DNA of 64,000 nt from CAWJAP01 sp963834365 (GTDB lineage Bacteria > Acidobacteriota > Vicinamibacteria > Vicinamibacterales > Vicinamibacteraceae): NCBI GenBank assembly GCA_963834365.1, contig CAWIBS010000039.1:124001-188000 (forward strand). Reading direction: 5' to 3'. The position numbers and the translations under genes are program-made. Positions 21,669-30,263 of the stretch are shown piece after piece (position 1 is the first letter of the stretch; every line of letters starts with the position of its first letter). Below the pieces are notes generated by a model. That model was given only the letters and a program-made list of their open reading frames with translations. It was not told the DNA's origin and searched no databases.

Positions 21669-22760
21669 GTGAGCGCCATCCAGGTCAAGGTGCGGACCGG
21701 CACCCGGCGCACCGAGTATCCGATCCTCATCGCCGAACACCTGGCCGCTCAACTCGGTGAGCACCTGGATCGGCTCGCACCCGGCGCCAGGCGAGTGATT
21801 GTCTCGAGCGCCGGCATCTGGTCGCTGCACGGCAAGACGATCGAGCGCACGCTCGATGGCGCACCCGTCATCCTGGTGGCGGACGGGGAGCGGGCCAAGC
21901 ACTTCAAGAACGTGTCCAGATTGCACGACGCGCTCCTCGACGCGGGAGCCGACCGCCGGACCGTCATGGTGATTGTCGGCGGAGGCGTCCTCGGCGACAT
22001 GGCCGGGTTCGCGGCCGCCTCGTTTCTGCGAGGCATTCCGGTCGTTCAGGTACCCACCACCGTGGTCGCCCAGGTCGACAGCGCCATCGGCGGCAAGGTC
22101 GGCGTCAACCATCCGCGCGGCAAGAATCTGATCGGCGCCTTCCATCCGCCGCTCGCCGTTCTGAGCGATCCACGGCTCCTCGCCACGCTGCCCGCGCGCG
22201 AGCTCAAAGCGGGACTCTACGAGGTCGTCAAGTACGGCGTCATCGCCAGCGCCCGGTTGTTTCGTCGCCTCGAGCACGACCTCGACCGGCTGCTGGCGAG
22301 CGACCCCGCGGTCCTCGTCCCCGTGATCGCCGAATGCGCGCGCATCAAAGCCCGCGTCGTGTCGCTCGACGAGCACGAGACGGGACTTCGGCGGATTCTC
22401 AACTTCGGCCACACCCTGGGCCACGCGCTCGAAGCGGTCACCAACTACCGGCGGTTCCTGCACGGCGAAGCCGTCGGCTGGGGGATGCTGGCTGCAACGG
22501 ACGTGGCGCGAGCCCGCGGTGATCTCGACGGGCGTACGGCCGATCGGCTCACCCGGCTCATCGAGCAACTCGGCGAGCGGCCGCCCATCGACGACCTTTC
22601 GGCGGAGGCCTGCGTGGCCGCGACGAGGCGGGACAAGAAAGTGGTCGCGGGCACGCTGCACTACGTGATCGTCGGGGGGATCGGCAGGACCCGGATTGCC
22701 AGTGACGTCACGGAGACCGAGTTGAGCCGCGCGCTCAGAAGGCTCGGGGCGCAGCCGTAA
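21669..22760 (+). CDS. aroB: 3-dehydroquinate synthase
   Basis: AroB converts DAHP to 3-dehydroquinate in the shikimate pathway, using NAD and a divalent metal. The 363-residue protein shows the family blocks DGERAKHFKN, GGGVLGDMAGFAAASFLRG, PTTVVAQVDSAIGGKVGVNH and the metal-binding NFGHTLGHALE. The start is a GTG (SAIQVKV). Its 3' end overlaps that of the convergent sigma-54 regulator by 26 bases. Confidence 0.96.
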   Translation: MSAIQVKVRTGTRRTEYPILIAEHLAAQLGEHLDRLAPGARRVIVSSAGIWSLHGKTIERTLDGAPVILVADGERAKHFKNVSRLHDALLDAGADRRTVMVIVGGGVLGDMAGFAAASFLRGIPVVQVPTTVVAQVDSAIGGKVGVNHPRGKNLIGAFHPPLAVLSDPRLLATLPARELKAGLYEVVKYGVIASARLFRRLEHDLDRLLASDPAVLVPVIAECARIKARVVSLDEHETGLRRILNFGHTLGHALEAVTNYRRFLHGEAVGWGMLAATDVARARGDLDGRTADRLTRLIEQLGERPPIDDLSAEACVAATRRDKKVVAGTLHYVIVGGIGRTRIASDVTETELSRALRRLGAQP

Positions 22761-24168
22761 CGGCGTGCGTGCGAACCTTGCGTGTCAGGAGCCTCGGCGG
22801 CATCCCGAGCAGTTCAGCCGCCTTCAGCGTATCGCCCCCAGTGGCGCGCAGGGCTTCGGTAATCTTCCGCCGTTCGACTTCGAGGACCACGCGGCGAGTC
22901 GCTTCGTCGAGCGTTCCGCTGAGATCGAGGTTCTCCCAGGGGTCGGCTTGCGGCTGCGCCTGCGCGGGCAGCCGGGCTTCGGGCAGGCTCAGGTGGCGCG
23001 GCTCAATCGTCACGCCGTCCGAGAGAATGACTGCCCGTTCGAGACAGTTCTCGAGCTCGCGCACGTTGCCGGGCCACGTGTAGGTCGTCAGCAGCTCGAG
23101 CGACGCGGCGCTGAGCTGGCGCATGGGCTTGTTCAGCTCGGCGGCCATGCGCTTCAGCAGAAACTGTGCGAGCAACGGCACGTCGCTGGCGCGCTCCCGC
23201 AGCGGAGGAATGTGCACCGGGAAGACGTCCAGCCTGAAGAAGAGATCCTCGCGGAACTGCCCGCCGGCCATCGCCGCGCGAAGGTCGCGGTTGGTGGCGG
23301 CCACGACGCGGACGTCCACCTGGACGGAGGTATTGCCGCCCAGGCGCTCGAAGGCCTGTTCCTGCAACGCCCTCAGCACCTTGGGTTGGAGCATCGGCGG
23401 CAGCTCACCGATCTCGTCGAGGAACAGCGTGCCGCGGTGCGCGATCTCGAGCCGCCCGGGACGCCGTGCCACCGCCCCGGTGAACGCGCCTTTCTCGTGC
23501 CCGAACAACTCGCTCTCGAGGAGCGTTGCCGGGATGGCGGCGCAGTTGATGGCGACGAACGGGCCGTCGCGGCGCGGGCCGAGGGCGTGCAGGGTCCGCG
23601 CGAACAGCTCTTTTCCAGTCCCGCTCTCCCCCGTCAGGAGCACGGTGGTATCGACAGTGGCGGCGCGAGACAAGGCAGCCAGAGCCTTCTTGAGGACCTC
23701 GTGCTCACCGATGATCTGAGGGACGCCCCGATGGCGAGCCAGCTCTTCACGGAGCAGCTGGTTCTCCGTCGTCAGACGTCGCTGGTCGAGGGCCCGCGCG
23801 ACGATCATACGGAGGTGGTCCGGATCGACGGGCTTGGCCAGGAAATCGAGGGCGCCCTCGCGCATGGCCCGGACGGCGTCGGGCACACCGCCGTACGCGG
23901 TGAGGAGCACGACCGGCATGTCGGGGTCGCACTCGCGGGCCGCCCGCAGGACACCGAATCCGTCGCCGCGCGGCAGCCGGAGGTCGGTGAGCACCAGGGC
24001 AGGCCTGCTGCTCTGCAGCCGCGCGACGGCCTCGGCCTCGTCTGCCGCCTCGACCACACGATGCCCCCCGGCCTGCAAAGCCAGGCGCAGCATCTGCCTC
24101 AGGGATTCACGATCCTCCACCAGGAGGACTTCTGAGGACGCCCGATTACCGTTTCCCTGATCCGACAC
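22735..24168 (-). CDS. NtrC-family sigma-54-dependent response regulator
   Basis: The 477-residue protein has a receiver domain (about 14-125) with acidic pocket VEDRES, phospho-acceptor Asp in LVLTDLRLPRGD, and Thr and Lys in LLTAYGG and LAKPVD. A central AAA+ domain (about 150-380) carries Walker A GESGTGKE and the GAFTGA loop that contacts sigma-54. A Fis-type helix-turn-helix (about 435-470, GGDTLKAAELLGMPPRLL) ends it. It opens sigma-54 promoters when phosphorylated. Two sigma-54-like sites lie in this window, before pilA and pilB, so a PilR-like role is plausible; the kinase at 27.5 kb is a likely partner. Both points are inference. Confidence 0.93.
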   Translation of the reverse strand: MSDQGNGNRASSEVLLVEDRESLRQMLRLALQAGGHRVVEAADEAEAVARLQSSRPALVLTDLRLPRGDGFGVLRAARECDPDMPVVLLTAYGGVPDAVRAMREGALDFLAKPVDPDHLRMIVARALDQRRLTTENQLLREELARHRGVPQIIGEHEVLKKALAALSRAATVDTTVLLTGESGTGKELFARTLHALGPRRDGPFVAINCAAIPATLLESELFGHEKGAFTGAVARRPGRLEIAHRGTLFLDEIGELPPMLQPKVLRALQEQAFERLGGNTSVQVDVRVVAATNRDLRAAMAGGQFREDLFFRLDVFPVHIPPLRERASDVPLLAQFLLKRMAAELNKPMRQLSAASLELLTTYTWPGNVRELENCLERAVILSDGVTIEPRHLSLPEARLPAQAQPQADPWENLDLSGTLDEATRRVVLEVERRKITEALRATGGDTLKAAELLGMPPRLLTRKVRTHAVTAAPRAF

Positions 24169-24229
24169 TCTTTCCTTCTACAACGAATCCCCGATCCGCG
24201 CCGCACGTTTTCGCACGGCTGTCGCCAGG

Positions 24230-24828
24230 TCACCGCACCCAGCCGGGAGGAACGCCGGCGCGACGGGCCTCCTCGTCCAGCGAGCCGACGGCGGCCTTGA
24301 ACCGCTCGACATCGGCGCGCAGCCGGGCGATCTCGCGCAATCGCCCCATGCCGTCGGCGTCCGGCGGCGGCATCTGACCCGCCAGCGTCGCATGCCGGGC
24401 CGAGACGGCCGCTCGCATCGCCTGCTGCTCGAGGGCCCCGAGCAAGCGCTCGCTGCGCGCCAGGCCTTCACGTGCCTCCTGAGCCTTGGCGCGCCAGGCC
24501 GCTTCCTCCTCGGCGGCGGCACCGGCCGACTCGCTGGCGGCCTTCCCAGGTACTTGTCCCCCTCGGCAGGCGCCGCGGACGAGGGGTCAGCGGGTGCGCC
24601 GCCTGACGCCCTGCCGGGAGTCGTGGCCGCCTCGGGCCGCGCGGCGGCTGTCGTCAGCGGCCCGGCCTTCCGCACGTCGGCCTCGGTGTAGACCTTGGCC
24701 GGCTGCTTGACCGCCTTGCGGCGTTCCTGCTCCACGCGCGCCACGTCCGCGAGTGATTGCGCGCCGGCCACCCTCAGGCTCCCCGCGACCAGAAGCCCGC
24801 CCAGAGACAGAACGACGACACGCTTCAT
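24230..24828 (-). CDS. Secreted or periplasmic coiled-coil protein of unknown function, one frameshift
   Basis: I do not recognise a family. The ATG at 24828 begins a signal peptide (MKRVVVLSLGGLLVAGSLRV, cleavage likely after AGA). Next come a short LADVARVEQERRKAV segment, a low-complexity Ala/Pro/Thr region, and an Ala/Glu-rich helical region with coiled-coil character (EAAWRAKAQEAREGLA). It ends VPPGWVR. One A is missing near 24548 (GGAAAG read as GGAAG); restoring it gives about 199 residues. It is transcribed 61 bases ahead of the sigma-54 regulator and may share its operon. Confidence 0.6.
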
Positions 24829-24858
24829 GGCCCCAGCCTCCGAAAAGTCGAGCCACGC

Positions 24859-25092
24859 CGGGTCCGGCCGAAGCCGGAGACTATGTTTGGCCGATGCACG
24901 CAACCCGGCTCAACAGAGGGGAGCGGGTCGAGCATAGCAAACTCCCCTTCTGTGTAATCGGTCCGCTACCCGCGACTTCACAGGTTCGAGAGAGGCGCTC
25001 CGATGAATCGGTGCAGGACTGCGCGTCACCGTGCAGGCCCCAGGGTCCGGCTGGAAGCCGGACACTACGTTGGCCGTTGCACGCAACCCGAA
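24859..25092. repeat. Two direct copies of a ~50-bp repeat with a GTCCGGC hairpin
   Basis: Copies at about 24859-24918 and 25041-25091 share a hairpin (GGTCCGGC, AAGCCGGA) followed by ACTAYGTTTGGCCG and TGCACGCAACCCG. The hairpin matches one half of the element at 21.55 kb. The pair brackets the likely promoter area of the preceding coiled-coil gene; otherwise this 266-base gap holds no gene. Confidence 0.75.
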
Positions 25093-25094
25093 GG

Positions 25095-25724
25095 TCACTC
25101 CGTCGGGTGCCTCCAGGAGATCACCTCCACTCCGTAGGCGTGCCGGCGGACGGTGGCCGCCAACGTGAGCCGGGCTTTCGGCGACGCGTAGGTCTCGACG
25201 CGAAGTTCCACCACGCCGTTCGCATCGCGGCTGGCATCGGCGTCGCCGTCCGTCGGATCGTCGCCGACCCAGGTCATCACGAAGACTCGCGCCCCACTCT
25301 GCTCGACCTCAATCAGTTCGTCCACGTATCCCTCCAGCCGCGGCACCCATCGCGTGCCGTCCGGCCCCCACCGGCTGCGCGCATCGAACGTCCGCTGCAG
25401 TTCGAGCGTCCGGTGGCGGATGTCCATCGCGCCCCAGCCACCCACGACACCAGATGTCTCGCCCGACCAGGGCGCAGGACCATCGGCGAGACCGGCCGTC
25501 CAGCCCGGGCGCACAAGGTCGGCGACCGCCAGTTCCAGGGCAGCGCTGGCAGCCGCATGCATCTCGTGGAGCGCCCGCGCATTCGCCGACGCCTGCGCCT
25601 CGAGGAGGAGCATGGCCGTAAGCGCGAGGCTGACGGCGGAGACACCGGCCAGGCCAACAACGGCCAGCAGCATCGCGACGCCCGACTCGTCTGGTCTACG
25701 GCACGCGAAGGTTCCGCGGCGACA
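25095..25724 (-). CDS. PilX/GspK-like minor pseudopilin-type protein
   Basis: The ATG at 25724 overlaps the end of the preceding pseudopilin gene by 29 bases. The product (about 209 residues) starts MCRRGTFACRRPDESGVAML and has one long hydrophobic N-terminal helix (GVAMLLAVVGLAGVSAVSLAL). It then has a helical stem rich in Ala (EAQASANARALHEMHAAASAA) and a beta-rich C-terminus. That layout, and its place after two genuine prepilin-like genes, fit a PilX or GspK component that primes the pilus. The glycine-led cleavage site is only weakly visible (ESG before VAM). No enzyme motif is seen. Confidence 0.6.
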   Translation of the reverse strand, partial: CRRGTFACRRPDESGVAMLLAVVGLAGVSAVSLALTAMLLLEAQASANARALHEMHAAASAALELAVADLVRPGWTAGLADGPAPWSGETSGVVGGWGAMDIRHRTLELQRTFDARSRWGPDGTRWVPRLEGYVDELIEVEQSGARVFVMTWVGDDPTDGDADASRDANGVVELRVETYASPKARLTLAATVRRHAYGVEVISWRHPTE

Positions 25725-26748
25725 CATCGACCTCGATCTCCAGATCAGGAACGGCACCTGCCGGATGCAACGCCCGTCCCGGATTGACGAACCACCGGCG
25801 TGACCGGCCGCGCACGGCGGGCGACGCGGCCTCGACACGCAGCGTCACTCGCAGTTGTCGCACCCGATAGAGGTCGGCGTCGAACCGGTTGGGCACGGCT
25901 CCACACCACGGACCGTCGCGCAGCCGGGCGACGGGCAGCTCGACGAGCGCGCCAAAGGTCGCGATCTCAGCCGGCAATCGCGGGCGGCCCTCGCGATCGA
26001 CGATGCAGTTTTCCTCTCCGGACGGCGGTACCGGAGCCAGCGGCGGCAGAGGATCGCCGAAATACCGCACGGCGAATGCGACCACGTGATCGATGACGGG
26101 CACGTCCGACGCACGACCGTCGTACCGGCGAAGCTGCTGGCGCGCACGGTCGAAGGCGTAGACGGTGACGTTGACCCCCGCGACCCGCGCGGAGTCCGCT
26201 GCACCGAAGGCTCGAACCAGGCCACGGTCCGGGACGATCGCGAGCGGACGTACTTCCCGTACCGCGAACAGGTCGAACGTGCCGGTCCGATCGAAGACCA
26301 GGGCCGGCTCATCGGGCGCGAATCCGCACGCCGGATCACCCGCCGGACACCATGGCCCGGGGTCGAGATCCAGCGGATCCGCCGCGCTCGCCATCGACCG
26401 CACTTCGGCCTGCGGCGCGCCGTCGGGAATCGTCAGGATGGTCAGCCGATCGTCGAACGCTTCGGTCTCCGCGTCCGGGCGCAGGCGGCCGAGCCGCCGG
26501 GGAATGACCGGCGGCACCGATCGCACGAGGGCCTGCGCGTTCGTCAGCAGGAACGGCCCGCCACCCGCATTCACCAACTCCGCGCACAGCGCCTCGAGGC
26601 CGACGCGGGCACGCTGCAGGAGGTCGGCGGCCTCCGGCTGTGCGCGAAACGCCGCGTCGGCATCCGCAGCCACCCGCGCCACTCCGGTCACCACGATCAG
26701 CACCAGCGCGAGCGCAATCAGGATTTCTGCGAGTGCCGTGCCCCTCAT
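25696..26748 (-). CDS. PilW/GspJ-like pseudopilin
   Basis: The product (350 residues) begins MRGTALAEILIALALVLIVV, a type IV prepilin leader with cleavage expected after the glycine and Glu at mature position 5. The C-terminal part is long and beta-rich, with several cysteines (WCPAGDPACGF, ENCIVD, WCGAV) that could pair. Its ATG overlaps the stop of the upstream pseudopilin as ATGA, so the two are translationally coupled. Its own stop lies inside the next gene. Such proteins form the tip or initiation complex of a pilus or type II secretion pseudopilus. Confidence 0.75.
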   Translation of the reverse strand: MRGTALAEILIALALVLIVVTGVARVAADADAAFRAQPEAADLLQRARVGLEALCAELVNAGGGPFLLTNAQALVRSVPPVIPRRLGRLRPDAETEAFDDRLTILTIPDGAPQAEVRSMASAADPLDLDPGPWCPAGDPACGFAPDEPALVFDRTGTFDLFAVREVRPLAIVPDRGLVRAFGAADSARVAGVNVTVYAFDRARQQLRRYDGRASDVPVIDHVVAFAVRYFGDPLPPLAPVPPSGEENCIVDREGRPRLPAEIATFGALVELPVARLRDGPWCGAVPNRFDADLYRVRQLRVTLRVEAASPAVRGRSRRWFVNPGRALHPAGAVPDLEIEVDVSPRNLRVP

Positions 26749-27345
26749 GCCGCCCTCCTCACCCTCGCAGACGACAGGACAACGACGCCAGGCCCGGCGC
26801 GTCCGAGGACGCCTCCCTCGGGCGCCCGGGCCAGCCTCGTGAGCGTCACGAGCACCTCCAGTACCGACGACGTCCACTTCGTCCCAGCGCTCATTCCGGA
26901 TCGACCAGCGCCGCGTGTAGGCGGCATTTCGTGCAGCGGCCTCGTCGTTGCCCAGCCACCGGCCGAACGCGTCGAGGTGATCCTCGAAACCAGGCCTGGA
27001 CGCCTCCAGCGAGTCCGGCGGAGAGGGCTGGAGGCCCGTGCCGGACACGGCGGGAGGATCGCGGCTCAGATCGGTGACGGTATCCGTCCGAATCACGCTC
27101 GCACCCGAAGCCAGTTGCTCGATCGTCAGCACGAGGCCGCGGAGCTGCTCGAGCCGCGACTGTGCCAGCCAGACCATCAGCGTCTCCCGTCGAGACTCCG
27201 CGCTGTGGCGCGCCGCGGCCACCAGCAATCCGCCCATGGTCACCACGAGGCACGCCAGCAGCGCGAGCGCAATCACGGCTTCGAGGAGCGACACGCCGGA
27301 CGCGCCGCGCCACGAGGCACGCTGGTGTCGATCGCACGCGACCAT
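26745..27345 (-). CDS. PilV/GspI-like pseudopilin, one frameshift
   Basis: The ATG at 27345 gives MVACDRHQRASWRGASG and then VSLLEAVIALALLACLVV, a prepilin leader with cleavage after Gly and Glu at +5. The stem (VAAARHSAESRRETLMVWLAQSRLEQLR) is typical of GspI/PilV. One extra base near 26860 breaks the frame after NERWDEVDV; the correct frame continues LEVLVTLTRLARAPEGG and ends at the ATGA overlap with the next gene (about 199 residues). A TTG at 27384 is an alternative start. It is first of three pseudopilin-like genes, downstream of the histidine kinase. Confidence 0.75.
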
Positions 27346-27480
27346 CGCGGTCCGCTTCGCAGGCACGATGCCGACGAGAGGCAAGGGTCGTTCCCGCGAC
27401 CGCGCAGCGCGGCCGACCGCGGAAATCAGGAAGAATTCGAAGGACGCGGCACCAGCGGCGCTCGAGCCGCGGCAGATCCT

Positions 27481-28446
27481 TCAGTGCGTCGGGCGAGAGG
27501 GTGCTGTAGAAACGGCAGCGGGGAGGGTCATCGAGACCTCGAGTCCTCCCTCGTCGGGAAAGCTCGTGGCGACGCTGCCGTCGTGGGCGTAGACGATGTG
27601 GCGGGCGAAGGCGAGGCCGAAGCCGGCACGTTTGGGCTTGGTCGTGAAGAACGGCTCGAACAGGCGTGCGCGATCGTCGACAATAACGCCCGGGCCGCGA
27701 TCGCTCACGGTAATCGTCGCCACCCGCCGGCCACTCTCGACGCCGCCCGTGACGGTGATCGTGCGGACGGTGTCGGTCTCGCGGCACGCCTCGACCGCGT
27801 TGCGGATCATGTGCGCCAGCGCTTCCTCGAGCAGCACACGATCGCCGTCGATGACGGCTGCCGCCGGCACCACGCGGGCGATGCTGCCGCGCGGCAACTG
27901 GCATTCGAGCTCGACCTGGGCCACCGCGTCCTCGACCAGGTGGCGCAGTTCGAAGAGATCGCGCGTGAGCTCGGGAACGCGGGCGATGCGCCGGAATGCA
28001 TCCAGCGTGTCGCTCATGATCTGCGTCTCTTCCTGAACGGCTTCGATCGACGCGCGATCGGCGGGCGACATCGACGCCAGGTCGACCATCCGCGCGTAGC
28101 CGTGCAGCGCCGTGAGACCGTTGGCCAGCTCGTGCGCCAGGCCGGAGGCGAGCTGAGACACACGCCCCGAGACGGCGCGCTCGAACTCCCGCTCATCCCG
28201 GGGCCTCGTCCACACAGCCGAGTTGTCAGCCGACGGGCCAGTCGATGGCGCGGAGCCGGCATCTGCCTGCTGTCGCCGCGCCTGCTGGATTGCCGTGGCC
28301 ATGAAAGCGTCCTCCGACATCCGGTCACGCGGCTCCCTCGATCCGCGAGCCTCGTTCCGGAATCGCAGGACTGTCACCACCACGAGCCCGATCAGCCCGG
28401 CGAGCACGACGGTCAGGAGCAGGAGGGTGAATACGGTCGAGGACAT
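27481..28446 (-). CDS. Sensor histidine kinase, small membrane-anchored
   Basis: The 321-residue protein has one N-terminal membrane helix (about residues 5-28) and no visible sensory domain. The phospho-accepting His105 lies in GLAHELANGLTALHG, with the N box around Asn216 (HMIRNAVEAC). The G1 box is DRGPGV, the F box LFEPFFTTK, and the G2 box GFGLA. It autophosphorylates and would pass phosphate to a response regulator; the NtrC-type regulator at 22.7 kb is the only receiver protein in the window. Lying between prepilin peptidase and pseudopilin genes, it is a candidate PilS-like sensor, which is inference. Confidence 0.85.
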   Translation of the reverse strand: MSSTVFTLLLLTVVLAGLIGLVVVTVLRFRNEARGSREPRDRMSEDAFMATAIQQARRQQADAGSAPSTGPSADNSAVWTRPRDEREFERAVSGRVSQLASGLAHELANGLTALHGYARMVDLASMSPADRASIEAVQEETQIMSDTLDAFRRIARVPELTRDLFELRHLVEDAVAQVELECQLPRGSIARVVPAAAVIDGDRVLLEEALAHMIRNAVEACRETDTVRTITVTGGVESGRRVATITVSDRGPGVIVDDRARLFEPFFTTKPKRAGFGLAFARHIVYAHDGSVATSFPDEGGLEVSMTLPAAVSTAPSRPTH

Positions 28447-28578
28447 CGAAGGCTCAGGGTCACGGGACTCGAGGCGCAGGGCTCACGGCTCAGAGGCTCA
28501 AGATAGCTCAAAGCTGCCTTGTGCCTTGTGCCTTCAGGCTGCTGGCTTTTCAGCAGCCTGTGAGCCCTGAGCCGCCCA
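28441..28578. repeat. Opposed short-word arrays, GGCTCAGG family
   Basis: Degenerate copies of GGCTCAGG/GGCTCACGG fill 28447-28500. A short complementary stretch (GTGAGCCCTGAGCC) at 28560-28573 can pair with them. A separate perfect hairpin lies between the two arms. The whole sits between pilD and the kinase gene. Confidence 0.65.
28535..28560 (-). terminator. Hairpin downstream of pilD
   Basis: A perfect 10-bp stem (CAGGCTGCTG with CAGCAGCCTG) encloses a 6-base loop 21 bases after the pilD stop. There is no U run, so it may be a weak terminator or processing site. Confidence 0.5.
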
Positions 28579-28581
28579 GCA

Positions 28582-29349
28582 TCAATAAAAGCCGAGGTAC
28601 CAGGCGATCAGCCGATCGCCCACGAGGCTCGCGGCCAGCGCCCCTGCCGAGAGGAACGTCCCGAATGGCAAGGCGTACGCCAGGCCCTCCTTCTGGCGCC
28701 GCATCAACGCGACGCCGACCAGGGCACCAGCGACCGAGGCGAGAATCAGGGTGACCAGCACGCCGCGCCCGCCGAGGAACGCGCCGATCATCGCCAGCAT
28801 CTTCACGTCGCCCATGCCCATGCCCTCGACGCCCCGCAGTCGAAAGTACGCCTCGCCAATCACCCACAGCACGCCGCCGCCGATCGCGATCCCGATGAGT
28901 GACGCCAGCCAGCCGGGCGGCAGGAACAGACTGCACGCGAGTCCGATGACGATGCCTGGCAGCGTCATGCTGTTCGGAAGAATCCGGTGATCGAGGTCGA
29001 TGAACGCCAGGACGATGAGCGCCGCCGCGAAGGCGAGCCGGACCGGGAGAAGCGCCTCCCAGCCGAAGACTGGCGCGTGGAGAGCGAAGACCACGGCCGT
29101 CAGCAGCTCGATGGCCGGATAGCGTGGCGAGATGCGGACGCCGCAGAAGGCGCAGCGCCCTCGCAGCGCGAGCCAGCTCACCACCGGAATGTTGTGGTAC
29201 CAGCGGAGCTCGCGATGACACGACCCGCACCGCGACGGCGGCGTGACGATCGACACGCCTCGCGGAATGCGCAGGATGCAGACGTTGAGGAAGCTGCCAA
29301 TGGCCAGGCCGACGAGCGCCAGCGCTCCCGCGAGGAACGGGAGGGTCAT
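28582..29349 (-). CDS. pilD: Prepilin peptidase / N-methyltransferase
   Basis: PilD removes the leader of type IV prepilins and methylates the new N-terminus. The 255-residue membrane protein has the N-terminal methylase region with two CxxC pairs (RCGSCHRE, RCAFCGVR). Aspartate motifs FIDLDHRILPN and GMGMGDVKMLAMIGA give the two catalytic Asp residues, and there are about eight hydrophobic segments. Its ATG overlaps the stop of the TPR gene as ATGA, showing translational coupling. Substrates nearby are PilA and the pseudopilins. Confidence 0.95.
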   Translation of the reverse strand: MTLPFLAGALALVGLAIGSFLNVCILRIPRGVSIVTPPSRCGSCHRELRWYHNIPVVSWLALRGRCAFCGVRISPRYPAIELLTAVVFALHAPVFGWEALLPVRLAFAAALIVLAFIDLDHRILPNSMTLPGIVIGLACSLFLPPGWLASLIGIAIGGGVLWVIGEAYFRLRGVEGMGMGDVKMLAMIGAFLGGRGVLVTLILASVAGALVGVALMRRQKEGLAYALPFGTFLSAGALAASLVGDRLIAWYLGFY

Positions 29350-30263
29350 TCGGGAGGCACGTACGGTTTGGGAGGCACCTCGGCGGGCAGCGGCTGCAGG
29401 GGGGAGCGCTCGTGGAGCGAGACGTCGCCGCTCCACGGGCCGAGCACGTACTCGAAGCCGTCCGGATCGAGAGGACGGCCGCGCAGGATGCCGGCAGCGG
29501 CCAGCGACTGCCAGGTCATGGGCGTCGCGCCACCGTGCGCGCGATACGCCGCGACACCTCGGCGCAAAAGATCGATCTGGTCCATGGCGTCGAGCTGTCG
29601 CAACCGGCGCGCAGCATCGTTTCGCGTCCACGTGTTGTCGCCCGCCGACTCGAGAATCGTCCGGAAGAGGAAGCGTGACGCATCGCGCCGCCCGCCCTGC
29701 GCGAGTGTGACGGCGGCCAGCGGCTTCAGCCAGTCCGGCGCGCCCGGAACCGTGCTGGCACGCTCGAACCAGGCGGCCGCAGCGGGATAGTCGTGGTTCC
29801 CCCAGTATTCGACGAAACCGGCGTCCTGCATGTACTGCCACTTCTGCGGCGAATGACGCAGGCCCTTCTGGAGCAGCGCGATGGCCAGATCGGGACGGCC
29901 GGGGCCCGGCCGCGGCTGCGACAGGAACGTCGAACCGAACCGGTAGGCGATGTTGAAGTAGGGGTCGAGCGAGGTGGCCAGGTCGAGGAGCGGATGGAGC
30001 AGCTCGTACTTCGGCGTCTTCTCGCCGCGACGGTGCGTCCCGCCGAAATGCTGCAGCGCACGAATCCAGTAGAGGTCGGCTGCCAGCGCATCGTAGGACA
30101 GCACCAGGCGGCCGACGACTTCGGGAGACTGGACGTAGAGCAGCTGCTCCGCCGGCCGATCGGTGGCAAACCAGCGATCGCGCAGGACCTGCAATCCGAC
30201 CGACGCGCCGAGCAGACCCGCCGTCAGCGCCAGTGCCGGAACGACCGCCGGGCGCCCGCCCAT
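29346..30263 (-). CDS. TPR-like protein with N-terminal membrane anchor, unknown function
   Basis: The 305-residue product starts with a signal anchor (VVPALALTAGLLGASVGLQVL). It continues as paired helices resembling tetratricopeptide repeats (YFNIAYRFGSTFL, LAIALLQKGLRHSPQKW, PAAAAWFERASTVPGAPDWL). It ends in a proline-rich tail. TPR proteins are scaffolds. The gene is tightly coupled on both sides: its ATG overlaps the ABC-2 permease stop by one base (TGATG) and its stop overlaps the pilD ATG. It may therefore link the exporter to pilus assembly, but nothing in the sequence proves a function. Confidence 0.65.
   Translation of the reverse strand: MGGRPAVVPALALTAGLLGASVGLQVLRDRWFATDRPAEQLLYVQSPEVVGRLVLSYDALAADLYWIRALQHFGGTHRRGEKTPKYELLHPLLDLATSLDPYFNIAYRFGSTFLSQPRPGPGRPDLAIALLQKGLRHSPQKWQYMQDAGFVEYWGNHDYPAAAAWFERASTVPGAPDWLKPLAAVTLAQGGRRDASRFLFRTILESAGDNTWTRNDAARRLRQLDAMDQIDLLRRGVAAYRAHGGATPMTWQSLAAAGILRGRPLDPDGFEYVLGPWSGDVSLHERSPLQPLPAEVPPKPYVPPE

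Noticed and set aside
24960..25030. Possible tRNA because of GGTTCGAGA
   Set aside because: No acceptor stem, anticodon arm or matching D arm can be formed around it.
25696..27384. One 562-residue fused pseudopilin
   Set aside because: A second prepilin leader starts at 26748 and overlaps the stop of the first gene as ATGA in the corrected frame, so two genes are present and the fusion is an artefact of an extra base.
25855..28506. 883-residue open frame antisense to the pseudopilin and kinase genes
   Set aside because: It runs across three well-supported genes and their junctions and has no domain, so it is a shadow of high G+C content.
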